The translations under genes were made by a program, and so were the position numbers. Shown here piece by piece: positions 1-10,531 of a stretch of 64,000 bases of DNA (positions within the stretch are counted from its first letter, which is position 1; each line of letters opens with the position of its first letter). The notes beneath the pieces were generated by a model. The model searched no databases, was not told the DNA's origin, and saw only the letters and a program-made list of their open reading frames with translations. The stretch is from Cryptomeria japonica (lineage: Eukaryota; Streptophyta; Pinopsida; Cupressales; Cupressaceae): assembly GCF_030272615.1 (NCBI RefSeq), contig NC_081415.1, positions 232,321,303 through 232,385,302 on the forward strand. Direction: 5' to 3'.

Positions 1-1458
1 AAGAAAGCAAGCAAATTTTTTCAAAGGAAACTTCTGCCGGCTTTCCCACAATTCTAGATATTTACTTATAAACCATAACCTTTGAATATTGACCACTTTA
101 ACATTAATATTAATATTCTATTAATTCAATAGTTTTGTATCGTTATCTTGTTAAATTTGAGTCTCGCCCACCACGTCATAGATTCACGTGTATTGACAGA
201 AACAAACGGCACCAAGCACGAAAGGGGACAGAAAAGACATGCGACCACCACTAAGTCTAGACAGCGTGCACTCTTCACATTACTAACAAAATTAAAAATT
301 AAAAATTAATAGCGATTAGTCTAGACTAGGCAAGACTGACTTTATTTTAAAAATACCCTTCAACTAACAAAGTAGTTGAACGTGACGACAGAAGTTTGTA
401 CCCACAAAAATTACGGAAAGGACACTAAGGATTTCACGTTCTTCAACGTTACGTCACCGGCTTTTGATTTTTCTGACACGTGGGATTGTACCTCTCTGTA
501 CTTTCTTTGTACCATTCCGTAACCACCAAATTCCTCAATTTTTATCGCCTCACTTGGGCCCGGCGGCCGGCCCCCCTTCACATTAATAATTGAAATCACC
601 TACAACTTTAGGATTGGCCGTCAAATTTAGGATTTGGAAGGTTATAACAAATGTTAGATAATTATAGTTTGGCTTGACAAAAATGGTTGTGGATGTGCGT
701 GCATGAACCTTTTTTTTTTCTTGGGGTTTCCATCAAACTTGGGAAGAGCATCAATAGTCATCATAGTTAATTTTGTACTTTCTAAGTTTATAAATGGTAC
801 ATTGGATTTCGATATTTTTTTTTTGGTTGTTTTTGTTTGTCGCTTAACTATTTATAGTTATTGTTTTGCATTATGGGTAGGGGAAATGTATTAGTAGTTG
901 TTATAGCTCACGATACATCAGATTTTAATGATGTCTCTGCATGTGATATAATTAATGTTGCACGATGTGGGATCGAGCAAGGGTCAAAAAGTACACATTT
1001 CAAAGTGTTACCCAATACCTACTTAAAGATGCCCCAATAATTGTGCAATATGTCTCAATGGTCATGTGTAATAAGGTGCACAAATGAGTCAATTATGGTC
1101 CAAAAATGCTAAAACATAGGCGGCTATTGGTACATGTGAAATTTATTAATGGGTTTTTAGTTTAGTTTTAGTTTTTGTTTTTGGTTTCTTTAAAGATAGT
1201 AATTGGGGGGTTGGGTGTGCAAGGAGTGACCGATTAGATGTACATTGAAAATTTAGCTTATTTTTATATCTCATCCATTGAGAGGTATTCATTCTACTAA
1301 GATCGTTTGATACACGATATGAATCTCATCCCTTATATCATACATTGAGAATTTTGAACCTTGGTGGATGGCATAACAAGGGACATATTTTTAAATGGAC
1401 ACTGTTTTCGGATTAGATTGTCTACATTTTTTGGTCAACGTTTTGGATCACACTTTGA
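1..1458. other. Intergenic region upstream of SAUR, no gene seen
   Basis: AT-rich sequence with no coding region I can support. Two CACGTG G-box cores lie at 185-190 and 477-482. A GC-rich island of GGCCGGCC type lies at about 556-577. Two TGTCTC cores, the classic auxin-response element, lie at 932-937 and 1051-1056. They sit more than 1.1 kb from the SAUR start, so a role in its auxin response is only possible. Short ORFs here are low-complexity noise. Confidence 0.5.
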
Positions 1459-1670
1459 GAGCTAAGAGAGAAAGTGAGTGATGGGTCATAAAGGGTGATT
1501 CAAAACATTGATAAAATTTTTAGACATAATCTAATCTAGAAGCAACGTCAATTTATAAATTATGGAGCTAAGAGAGAAAGTGAGTGATGGGTCATAAAAG
1601 GTGATCTGAAACATTGATAAAAATTTAGACATAATCTAATCTAGAAGCAACATCAATTTATAAATGATGG
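1459..1670. repeat. Tandem duplication, 106-bp unit, two copies
   Basis: The block starting GAGCTAAGAGAGAAAGTGAG at 1459 starts again at 1565. The copies differ at only a few positions (for example AACGTC versus AACATC near the end). It lies about 0.6 kb upstream of the SAUR gene. No coding potential seen. Confidence 0.85.
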
Positions 1671-2109
1671 GCATTCTGTCACCTTCACCAATTGTACTCA
1701 ACTCAATTGAACTATGATTCTTTAATAAATAATACTTTTAAATCTTGACTCTATATTTAGAAAATAATAATTTGTGCATCAAATATAATTTAGGTTGCTC
1801 TCATCCATTGTACTCAACTAATTATACTAGGTGCCTTTGGTAAATGATAGTTTCCAAAGATTGACTCTAAATTTTTTTTTTAAAAATAATTTGTGTACCA
1901 AATATTATAAAATATTTATTTTCTGTAGGAAAAAATTATACCTTCCACCTTGCCCGTGACTTTATAAGTTATAATGTAGGTTTAATGTTGCCCTGCAATG
2001 CGTGCGTGATGCGCCCTTCATCTTTGCGTGGGAAGAATCATTTCGCTTCTGTAAAAGCTGATCTCGCTTCTGTTTCTTCATTGCTGCTTTATTGTTATTT
2101 CCTATAGAT

Positions 2110-2127
2110 TAGGGGTTCGAATCCCTA
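2110..2127 (+). other. tRNA T-arm / Pol III B-box-like motif
   Basis: The core GGGTTCGAATCCC is flanked so that a T-stem-like hairpin around a TTCGAAT loop can form, and it matches the Pol III B box. No A box or cloverleaf precedes it, so this is not a tRNA gene. It may be a SINE scrap or chance. It lies about 110 bp upstream of the SAUR ATG. Confidence 0.3.
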
Positions 2128-2178
2128 AGATTAGGGTTTTGGTTTTTTTTCTTCTGCAGTCTGTATCTATTGTGCGGC

Positions 2179-2184
2179 TATAAA
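2179..2184 (+). promoter_or_regulatory. TATA box of the SAUR gene
   Basis: TATAAA occurs in a CTATAAAG context 52 bp before the SAUR ATG. That would put transcription start near 2205-2215 and leave a short leader of about 25 nt. An alternative TTATAAG lies near 1962. The choice rests on spacing only. Confidence 0.5.
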
Positions 2185-2235
2185 GACTTGCCTTTCTCCG
2201 CCATTTTTAGAAGCTTGCTTTGATTTCTCGTTACA

Positions 2236-2637
2236 ATGCGTCAGTTGATTCGAAAGCTGCAGAGAGTGGCGAATCCTCCTTGTACTTCTGTGCAATTGCA
2301 GCGGCCCTTGCTAGGGGACGAGGAAAAGCAGAAATGCTGCGGTAATAGAAAGAGCAGAGAGCGAGGGTTTCGTGTGGATGTTCCGGAAGGATTTCTGCCT
2401 GTGTATGTGGGAAAGGACCTCACCAGATTCGTCATCAACGCGCGGTTTCTCAACCATCCGATTTTTGCCGAGCTTCTGCAAAAATCTGCGCAGGAATACG
2501 GTTACGAGCAGAAAGGTGGCCTCAAGATCCCCTGCGATGTTGTGCTTTTCGAGCACATAATCTTTCTTCTCAATAACGATGATCCGGCTGTTCAAAATCT
2601 GAGCCTACGGGACATGTCTGAGTTTCTTTCTTACTAA
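2236..2637 (+). CDS. SAUR family (small auxin-up RNA) protein, 133 aa
   Basis: Single-exon ORF of 133 aa, typical of SAUR genes, which are short and intronless. A basic N-terminus (MRQLIRKLQRVA) and a variable linker with a di-Cys (residues 34-35) lead into the conserved SAUR core at about residues 46-110: VDVPEGFLPVYVG, then RFVINARFLNHPIF, then SAQEYGYEQKGGLKIPC, then a phenylalanine-glutamate pair (FEHIIF). The NHPIF...SAQEYGYEQ wording resembles the SAUR70s-type subgroup more than the clustered SAUR15/20 type (from memory). Family knowledge: SAURs act in auxin-driven growth, many by inhibiting PP2C.D phosphatases and so raising plasma-membrane H+-ATPase activity; this member's target is not shown. 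The first ATG is used; it fits the family's basic start. The ORF is intact, and this is the only convincing host gene in the window. The stop is TAA at 2635-2637. Confidence 0.93.
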   Translation: MRQLIRKLQRVANPPCTSVQLQRPLLGDEEKQKCCGNRKSRERGFRVDVPEGFLPVYVGKDLTRFVINARFLNHPIFAELLQKSAQEYGYEQKGGLKIPCDVVLFEHIIFLLNNDDPAVQNLSLRDMSEFLSY

Positions 2638-2809
2638 TTTAGCTAGGGCTTCCATGGATTTTGTGTAAATGAAGAGATTTCTTCTTTTTTATGGAATGCA
2701 GATCCAATTGCTGTATATTATTACTGCTGTAAATTTTGACTCTGTAGGGGTTTCAATGTATACTTTGAAGGCCAAATGATCTATGATTTTTAATGAATGA
2801 TCTCGGTAG

Positions 2810-2992
2810 GGAATGCAAGTTTGTTCTTTCTACCTGTCATGGCAAGAAAAACAGTTTATTTTCCGTTTCTTCTGCTAACGTTATTTGAGAGAGAGAGAGA
2901 GGAATGCTAGTTTGTTCTTTCTACCTGTCATGGCAAGAAAAACAGTTTATTATCCGTTTCTTCTGCTAACGTTATTTGAGAGAGTGAGAGAG
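2810..2992. repeat. Tandem duplication, 91-bp unit, downstream of SAUR
   Basis: The block beginning GGAATGC(A/T)AGTTTGTTC at 2810 is repeated from 2901 with few mismatches. Each unit ends in a GA-rich run (GAGAGAGAG), the likely slippage or recombination point. It starts about 170 bp after the SAUR stop, so it may lie in or just beyond the 3' UTR. Confidence 0.88.
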
Positions 2993-3619
2993 TATATGCT
3001 TTACGTGTGTATGCAAAATTTGTTGGAATGTCTGTTAACGAATATCCTCTGGAAAAAGCCTGGCATGTTTGCTGTATACAGTTTTACAACAATTTTTTTT
3101 TGACATGTCTGCCAGATGCAGTTTTAAACTATTTTTTTTAGGTTTCTACAACGAGACCTGCAGGAATAGGGTTTGCAGTCTGGTACAGAGCAGTAGTACA
3201 AACACTAATTTAACAAATTTCATGCTACGAAAAAGAACTGCAAGAATAGTGAACAACTTTGTGCTATAGTTTTGAGCCAAGTCCTGTTCATGTACACAAG
3301 GCTGATGGAAGCAGGGCTTTGACTATTTACTGTATACAAGATTATAATATATTTTTCCCCTGTTTTTGATGCGAGAATTTTTCTTTGTAGGAATGCATTG
3401 AATCTGGATGCCCAAAATAATTTGATGCGGTTTGAAATCCGATGTCTTGTAGAGAAGGCTGTATACCGTGTAGACATGATTCTTGGGCGTCAGATTTTGT
3501 ACCCATTCTCTTGCATTTGTTTGCAGAAGTCACCTTTCCATCATTTTTGAGTCTGCCAGACTGCATTGACTTGGATGGATATTGCAATCAGTGATCATCT
3601 ATAAGATGGTTAAAGAGTG

Positions 3620-3720
3620 TTTTCATGGTGGGAAGGGAAGGTCAGGGCTGCAGGAATTGAACCTTGGACCTTGCTGACCTCTAGGTGTGGAGTTTTAACT
3701 GTAGAGAAGGGTCAAAACTA
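3620..3720 (-). mobile_element. Possible SINE fragment (tRNA-derived, B box)
   Basis: On the minus strand the segment reads GTTAAAACTCCACACC..., followed by a B-box-like GGTTCAATTCC (plus-strand 3653-3663). This is the order seen in plant tRNA-derived SINEs. No clear A box, tail or target-site duplication can be seen. Weak call from motif shape only. Confidence 0.3.
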
Positions 3721-3892
3721 ACCTCCTTGTAGAGGAGTCAAGAGACTAAAATGTGGCACAAATGCTTAAATACAAATATGTTTTACATTGCATAATTAAA
3801 AATCAAAGCATGTGTAGGGTTATTGTCTTCATTTTAAAAGTAAAGGTCAATTTAAAATCTTTTTAATTACAAACACATTAGATGATGATTTT

Positions 3893-3940
3893 TTTGGGCT
3901 GGGGGCCTAGCTTGATTGGCAAGAGCTTTCAGTGGTACCC
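3893..3940 (+). mobile_element. Possible SINE 5' end (A-box-like)
   Basis: GGCCTAGCTTGATTGGCAAG resembles the head of an Au-type plant SINE containing the Pol III A box (TRGCNNAGYNGG, two mismatches). No B box follows in this orientation, so at best this is a fragment. Confidence 0.25.
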
Positions 3941-4190
3941 TCGTCATTATATCATTTTCCTCGAGTTTCTTTATGCAATGTTTGGAGAGCACTTTTTTTT
4001 GTATGCTTATCATTTTGATGGCAAAGGTGGTGCTGCTATAGAGATTGCACCATGGATCTCAAAGTTCCTTATTAATAAGGGTGAGGACCCTTCCCATAGT
4101 TGTGTTTGGGTCCTTACCCTTATTAATGGACAACTCATTGGATTTTTCTTGAATTGTGCTCCCAATGTTTCTAAAAGAACAAATTGAACT

Positions 4191-5569
4191 TTGGAATTAG
4201 ATGTCCTATAATATACCTACTGTAGATTGAGTCCATTTTTCTCTCAGGTTCATTTTAAACACTAACCGACTATAGACATCTCCATTCACATTCCAAGATT
4301 AACCCTTACATTACATTAACATAATTTCCATTTACAATTAACTTCCACATAATCATTTATGATTCTATGCTCCTAGCATGTCTATTACTTCATCATGACT
4401 CCTAAAGTACATAAGGCAATAATCACAAAGTCTCCTTAAACATTTAATCCATAGCCCATTTAATTCTCATAGAATCTCTTACACTGTATCAATTAACCAA
4501 TTGAGATACAATATCCTAATTCCATAACAACTAATAGCATCCACCAAATGGAGATATAATCTTAAACTATAACACATGATACATTCTAATCCCTTCCTAA
4601 AAGACAAGCACTCATCTTACCATCTATCCATACACTTATTAGTAATTTCCATTAATAAGATTAGTAATTCATTCATTAAGAACATCCATACAATATTTTC
4701 ATAAGGAACATTCAACTACATCCCAAGCATTATAAGATTTCAATTCAATCATTAGATCATTGTGTACGAAATATGTTACTATAATTTCAAATTCTTTAAT
4801 CACAACTCATAAACATGTCCTAAGATATCTTCCAATATTACTCATACTCATACATCCTACCAAGGCATAGCATTTCTTCTACTTAAAGAATTAGTTAAAG
4901 ACATCATTTCTAGAATATTTCCATTATGATAACACTCACACCATTTCCTTTTAACATGGCTCATCAATTATACAAAATGCATCATTTAATTCCAAACCAC
5001 AATACTTATCCACATCTCATGCATCCATTTCATTTAATATAAATGCGTTACAATACAACTCAAGGTTCATCATTATAATCATATACCATAACCAAAAGCT
5101 ATCACTATAACTAGAATAACATAATCATTCCTCATAAGCATGATTTCTTTTACAACCATTACATAAGAATTTCATTACATAAATCACATCATCATCTACA
5201 TTCTTGCAGAAAGAATCCAAAGATAGGAACATCTCAATGGTTTAAAAGCACCAACCACCCGACCATGTGGAACCAAAGGAACCACCCCCGTGCAAGGAGA
5301 TGACACAAGGTCCAAACACACACTCTACATCTAGGCTGACACTTAAAACCAAAGAGACTAACCAATCACAAAATAGCACAAATAGGAAACTCCCATAGGC
5401 GCACAAATCATCAAGGCATAAATACATCTCAAGCAAAGGACACATGTAGGAGCGAAGTGTCATCACATGATATCCTCCCCCATAATATTGCCAATACACA
5501 ACTCTTCATGACATAACCCCGATAGATATGTGGAGCCATTTCTACCCATGAGAGAATCAAGGGAGATTT
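4191..5569 (-). other. Non-coding retroelement-like sequence, unassigned
   Basis: Long AT-rich tract without a credible ORF. On the minus strand 5475-5500 reads like a polypurine tract (GGGGGAGGATATCATG), as found just before a 3' LTR. At about 5565 there is a GGTAAGTC splice-donor-like site on the minus strand. I could not match it to another copy in this window, so the class is undetermined. Confidence 0.35.
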
Positions 5570-6054
5570 GACTTACCGTCTTCACGGCCTTCTTATGCTT
5601 ATCCTAAAAACATCCTCCCTCGGAATCAACCATGAGGCTCAAACTATTAATTATCTTGTTTTAATGAGATCTAATTACCCATTCCCAATTAATTCATTAT
5701 CAATGTTATCACTTGTTTACAAATCATAGAAAACTCCAATGTGCCCTGGTGGTCTAGACTTCATGCATCCTTACAAGGAACCTCATGCAAGTCTATCTCT
5801 CATGACCCCGATCATCACAAGAAAGCTCACTCCTCCTAACATGGCCCAACAACAAATCATAAGAGGCTCTTTAATTCAAATTCCAAGAAAATATCCATAA
5901 CTTCATCATGCATCCCAACAACACATAAAAACATGCAAGGAAAAACCATAGCTAAAGAGCACAAAGGGCTTAAATCCATAACAATGCAAAATGAGCCTCA
6001 AAGTGGAAATCCATCCCATATAAGAAATATTCCATCAATAAAACATATCAAATT

Positions 6055-6128
6055 CTGTTGTCTCCACAACAATATCATCTTGCTATCTCCACAACAATAA
6101 CATCTTGTTGTCTCCACAACAATACCAT
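6055..6128. repeat. Short tandem repeat, about 25 bp x 3
   Basis: Three head-to-tail units of the form CTTGTTGTCTCCACAACAAT. Each contains a small palindrome, TTGTTGTC / CCACAACAA, so each unit could form a short hairpin. It lies inside the left family C block. Confidence 0.8.
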
Positions 6129-6357
6129 TTTTCCATTGCAATATCTTAATATAAGAAAGGACTCAAATCTTCAACAATAAATAAGTCAAGAGTGTTGTAG
6201 CATAGAAAACATAAAATCACATCAAATTGATAAATAACGGTAGTTGGAAAACGTCTGCAAAAATCCCAAAAAGCCTCTAGAATGAAACGAAACTCGAAAA
6301 TCCAAATCTGATTGGGAAAACAGTAAAAACACCAAAGACAGGTAGAACAATGCTTTT

Positions 6358-6565
6358 GCATTGAGGTTTAGCGCTTTTGCATTACAGGTTAGCACCTGTG
6401 TTAAGCAGTTTAACCCCTGTGCAAATAAGGACAACACTTTTGCATAAAGGACCATGCATATACACCGAAAGACAACGCAAATGAAACAACAGACAACGCA
6501 AATGTATAACAGGACAACAAAAATGGATGAAAGGACAACGCAAATGCAGAATTAACGCTTTTGCG
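6358..6565. repeat. Degenerate GCAAA/GCGC-core array in left family C
   Basis: Irregularly spaced units with cores such as AGCGCTTTTGC, GTGCAAATA, ACGCAAATG and TTTTGCGTAA recur every 15-25 bp. The right family C copy has a comparable array at 53570-53762 with AAATGCGC cores. It is not a clean satellite; units differ by substitutions and spacing. Confidence 0.6.
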
Positions 6566-8129
6566 TAAATAGGACAGAAAACACAGAACTTTCGGCAGAG
6601 ATTTAAAAATTAAACTTAAAACATTAAGCTTGAAAAAGTATATACACAAAGTCGCCCAGAACAAACAAGTAAGAATAAATAAATAAAATAAAGTTTAATA
6701 GAATATAGAGGGAGAGATTCCAAAAACACATCCATAGCTGGGAGACTCAGAACTCATTCACAGAGACTTCTTTTGAGTCTGAAATACACAGGTGACTCTA
6801 CCAACAATAGATAAGGCCAAAGCTACATTAAACAAAACACCAATCACATGATCCAGACAATGATATAGGATCTCACTACAAGCAACCATGAATCTAGACT
6901 TTTCAATGCCGTGAACAACAACATACAAGAGACCAAATATTTCTCCAATACAACTATACAAACACCCATATAAAATAAAGTTTATATATAAATATGAAAA
7001 ACTACATACACAAAAAAATTTTAAAGTTGAAAATAAACAAAGACAAGGAACCCAGCCTACACCTTGAGTGATGGATGAGAGTTGAGGTAGATCTCCATCC
7101 AAATCCAAGGCCAAACCAAGAAACTCTAGCAACAATCCAAGCCCAAATCCAAAGAAAATTCTTGCAGAGAATATTTTTGCAAAAGGAGAAACCAACCCCT
7201 AAAACTTCACGGGAAAGAAAATAAAAAGCCAAACAATAACCAAAACTTTAGCCTCAATCTCGGCCAATCAAAATATTCCAATCTTTAATATATTTCTCCA
7301 ACCCCACCATATAATATAATTTTACCTCCCTTTTCAAATTCAACCAATAAAATAAGAGGGTAGGTAAGATAAATATAAATCATGCTTTTACAATTGAGTG
7401 GGAATGATTTATCATTTTATTTTAAAGTGTATTTATACAACCCACTTAATATAAAAGTCAAACTAATAAATAAAACATGAGTCACAATTAAATAAATCAA
7501 ATGGGGAATTTAAATTAAATAAACCAAAGGCTCATAAATGAATTAAAGAACCAGATAAACATTAAATACCAAATAAATATTAAACCATAGGCAATTAAAT
7601 AAATAAATAAATAAACAATTAAATACCGATAAAAGGTCAAATCACAAATAAATATAAAACCATAACATAAGCTAAACAATAAATATCAAATAAATATTGA
7701 ATCATCATTAAAATAAATAAATATTTAAATATCAAATAATTAAATACCCAAAAAGGCAAGAATCCAATAAATTAAATTAAACATTAGATAGCCAAATAAT
7801 CAAATTGCTATTAATCAAAATAATAAAATAAACATTATTAACTATTTAATCTCGCGTCAATAATCAATCAGTCTCATCATAATAGTACTAACCAACCAAT
7901 ACTAACATACTCACAACATAGAAGAAATCAAGCTTACTAACTGACATGGCGACTTGCGCCAAGACGCTGACGACTCTTAGTGAACTACTTAGACCTAGAG
8001 TATGTGAGGGGAAATTGTGCCAACTCCGAGCCACATACCATTGGGATTTAAAGACACATTTAAACCTATGGAGCCAGGTGGAGTCGGTGTCTGGTACCTA
8101 CAAATCCTACATCCACAAAACAACGATAT

Positions 8130-8130
<1 letters not shown>

Positions 8131-8174
<44 letters not shown>
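8131..8174. repeat. (AC)n microsatellite
   Basis: Uninterrupted AC dinucleotide run of about 22 units followed by ATACAT. It generates spurious poly-Val/Cys ORFs on the minus strand. Confidence 0.97.
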
Positions 8175-8179
<5 letters not shown>

Positions 8180-8599
8180 TAGGTTAGAGATCACAACGAC
8201 ACATCCCGCTAGCAATGAGTGATGTGGAATTGTCTCTATCCCGAAGACAGTCAAACACACCATAAGATCAACTCATCATAGATAATCATTAAATATGGCC
8301 AGTACATAAAAACATCATCAAGTGCATGATTAATATAATTCATGATTATAGTACAACATGTAAAATCCATCAACACTTATGCTCCTCAATTCACATGATC
8401 AATATAGTCTTTCGATAATCAATCACATAATAAGTATATAGTGTCTAATAAATCACACAATCAATAATGATAGTATCAACATTATATAAATCATCTGAAA
8501 TAGCCTATGCCCAATAATGTCTATCATGCATGAATTAAATGTCAACTCTAGTCAAAACAAGTCAAGTCAAGGGTGGACCCTACATACCTAGTCTAACTC

Positions 8600-9059
8600 C
8601 AAAATGGAAGGTGATTGAAGATTGAGTAGGTTGGATAGATTTTATATCTCCCATTTTTGCCTTGGTTTATGATTTGATGGTTTCTTGCGTACAAGTGAAT
8701 CTCTCTACTACCCTCTTGGATCATTACCCTATTATTTGCAACATAAGCTTGTCTCATAGTCAAACTATTGATAATTTCTTCCCTTCAAACTTAAAATTTC
8801 TCATTTAAAGGAATCTCTCTACTACCATCTTGGATTATCACCCTATTATTTGCAACATAAGCTTGTCTCATAGTCCAACTATTGATAATTTCTTCCCTTC
8901 AAACTTAAAATTTCTTATTTAAAGAATCTAGTTTGCTTGGTTGCCCTTGAGGGAATTTGAAATTATTTACCTAAGCTAGATGGAGGAGGTTCATGGATTG
9001 GTGATCTGCTGCAAAAAAATGATAGTTATAAAGGACAAGGGGGCTTCATTGGATAAAAC
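8600..9059 (+). pseudogene. LINE fragment 1: end of endonuclease domain
   Basis: First of four pieces of one plant non-LTR retrotransposon. The translation shows the endonuclease signature RLDRF (about 8628-8650) and then LDHYPIICN at 8716-8742, matching the SDHxPI box with Ser replaced by Leu. Reading continues into IKQGN at the right edge, directly continued by RGTKYFF in fragment 2 once the copia element at 9060-16143 is removed. The 5' end lies between 8585 and 8625; N-terminal endonuclease and ORF1 are absent, so this is a 5'-truncated copy. It contains a 114-bp tandem duplication and several stops, so it is dead. Confidence 0.72.
8697..8924. repeat. 114-bp tandem duplication within the LINE
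   Basis: GAATCTCTCTACTACC at 8697 recurs at 8811, and both copies run through the same CATTAYCCTATTATTTGC and TTCTTCCCTTCAAAC text. It duplicates the endonuclease SDH-box region. Confidence 0.88.
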
Positions 9060-10460
9060 TGTTGGCATATGATGAACTAGTGACAAAGTATGTTGTCATT
9101 GATGTCAATATGTGTTCAAGCAGGTACACCGGTATGCACCGATATGAAGCTTGGAAGCAATACAGGTCAACCGGTATGAAGAGATGTAGTGAACCAATGT
9201 CAGGGTTTCACTAAGTGTGACTATCGGTTGGTAGTCTCAGCTCTAGGGTTTTCGGTTTGGCAATCTTGCTTGTGCGATGCAACTGATGATATTATGTGAT
9301 GAGTTAGCTAAGAAATAAGGATGAGATAGAGATGCCACGTCAGTTTTGTGCACGTGAAAGGATTTCCTTGAGGATCTTGCATGTGAATATTGACTACATT
9401 AAATGTCTACCTTGGGAATGAACATTCTTCTTAGTGGTACGAGAAGAAAGTGTGATGGGTTACTGATTTCTATGTGCGGTGAAAAATGGACGATGTAGAA
9501 TGACTTGTGATCTATTTGAGATTGTTTCATTCTATGTAATGTGTTTGGACGGTCAGGATTGGACCGCTTGTAATAGTAAACCTAAGATGCTTAGGGTTTA
9601 GGGTTTATGTTACCGACCTAATTGTTGTCTATAAGGTCAATGAGTTTTGATATTGTTGTTGTTGGCAAAAGTTGTGTATGTATCTGTGTGATGAGATACT
9701 TGCCAAACCAATGAGTGAAAACTGCAGAGTGTGATTGGAGAGTAGAGGAACTGAAAAGGATCTGCCTTAGGATATAGTGTTGTTATCAGATCAGAGTTTT
9801 ACCTGTTATCTTCTAACCATTTCAACAGAAAGAAAATCCCTTTGCTGGGTAGTTTTAACATGCTTAAGTTCATTGAGTTCTTTAAATCTTCTAGCGAGGT
9901 AACCTTTAACAGGGTTTCAACCTTTAATAGGGTATATAGCCATCCCTTAACCGGGTGATCTTTAACAGGATCGGTTCCTAGCAAAAGCTTATTGTAAAGT
10001 CTTTAATCGGACTAGGCTCCTAACAGAGCAAGCTTCAAAAGAGTGCAAAACAAGCTTGTGGGTATTCATCCCCATTGTGGTTTTTCCCATTTGGGTTTCC
10101 ACGTGAAAAATCTGTGTGTCATGAGTTATGCATTTTTCATGTGATGATTAAGTATTCTTTGTTTGAGTGATTATGCATGCAGAGCTAATGGTTATGGTAT
10201 TGATGATATACCACATGCATATGTTTATGGGTGAAGTAGTTATCAAGTATTGAATGTATTTGAAGTGTTCAGTTTTACCGGTTTATGTTGTCTGTAGTCT
10301 TATTGTGTTTAACCGGTATTGCCATGGTTAAGTTCAGTAATGAATACAACCAGTTAGCATTGTTTTAACTTGATAAGTTGTAGAAAAAGTTTTTGTGTGT
10401 ACTGATTCACCCCCCCTCTCAGTCTCAGTTAGGGTATTCGTTGTTCATCATTATTCATCA
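9060..10460 (+). repeat. 5' LTR of copia 1 (1401 bp)
   Basis: TG...CA ends; the right end abuts the primer-binding site. It contains TTTAGGG-type telobox sequence near 9588-9606. It is 147 bp longer than the 3' LTR: a 138-bp block between two ATTG motifs (9734-9737 and 9872-9875) and a 9-bp block (TAATAGGGT near 9925) are missing from the 3' copy. Confidence 0.95.
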
Positions 10461-10462
10461 AT

Positions 10463-10473
10463 TGGTATCAGAG
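10463..10473 (+). other. Primer-binding site of copia 1 (tRNA-iMet)
   Basis: TGGTATCAGAG, complementary to the 3' end of plant initiator tRNA-Met, 2 bp after the LTR end. Primes minus-strand cDNA synthesis. Confidence 0.92.
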
Positions 10474-10531
10474 TTACTCTAGGTCCTCGGTGATATAAGC
10501 TTAACCGCTTGAGGTAAAATATCTCGCCTTA

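Larger units (their letters stand above)
2993..4190. other. Intergenic, no gene seen; possible SINE scraps
   Basis: AT-rich sequence between the SAUR gene and the retroelement block. The 101-aa ORF at 3882-4187 has no recognisable domain and overlaps SINE-like sequence, so it is not called as a gene. Two tRNA-derived motifs are listed separately. Confidence 0.5.
5570..8584 (-). mobile_element. Family C, inverted copy (LTR-like, minus strand)
   Basis: Reverse-complemented, this block matches the 51509-54060 block in the same order. Shared marks: a TGTAG start followed by CCACCC; a CGACTCCACCTGG segment with TTTAATCCCAATGG-like text; an AT-rich stretch of TTTATTTA type; a CCTACCTACC / GATTGGCCGA / AGGCTA segment; a degenerate GC-core array; and a GAGGCTTTTT segment. 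It starts at 8584 on the minus strand. The far end is not defined; 5570 is approximate. A TG start and the lack of ORFs suit an LTR or LTR-plus-leader of a gypsy-type element. No protein domain supports the class. Confidence 0.55.

Noticed and set aside
2101-2130. tRNA gene
   Set aside because: Only a T-arm-like hairpin is present; no D-arm, anticodon arm or acceptor pairing upstream.
2241-2595. Two minus-strand ORFs opposite the SAUR gene
   Set aside because: Shadow frames of a strongly conserved plus-strand protein.
3882-4187. 101-aa plus-strand ORF
   Set aside because: Overlaps a SINE-like motif, shows no domain and has no support beyond being open.
7002-7232. Phe/Leu-rich minus-strand ORFs in the left family C block
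   Set aside because: No domain; the matching part of the right family C copy does not keep the frame.
8131-8263. Minus-strand ORFs rich in Val-Cys
   Set aside because: They are translations of the (AC)n microsatellite and share no domain.
9588-9606. Telomere-like TTTAGGG repeats
   Set aside because: Only about two units, repeated in both copia 1 LTRs (also near 15420), so this is a telobox-like LTR motif and not a telomere.
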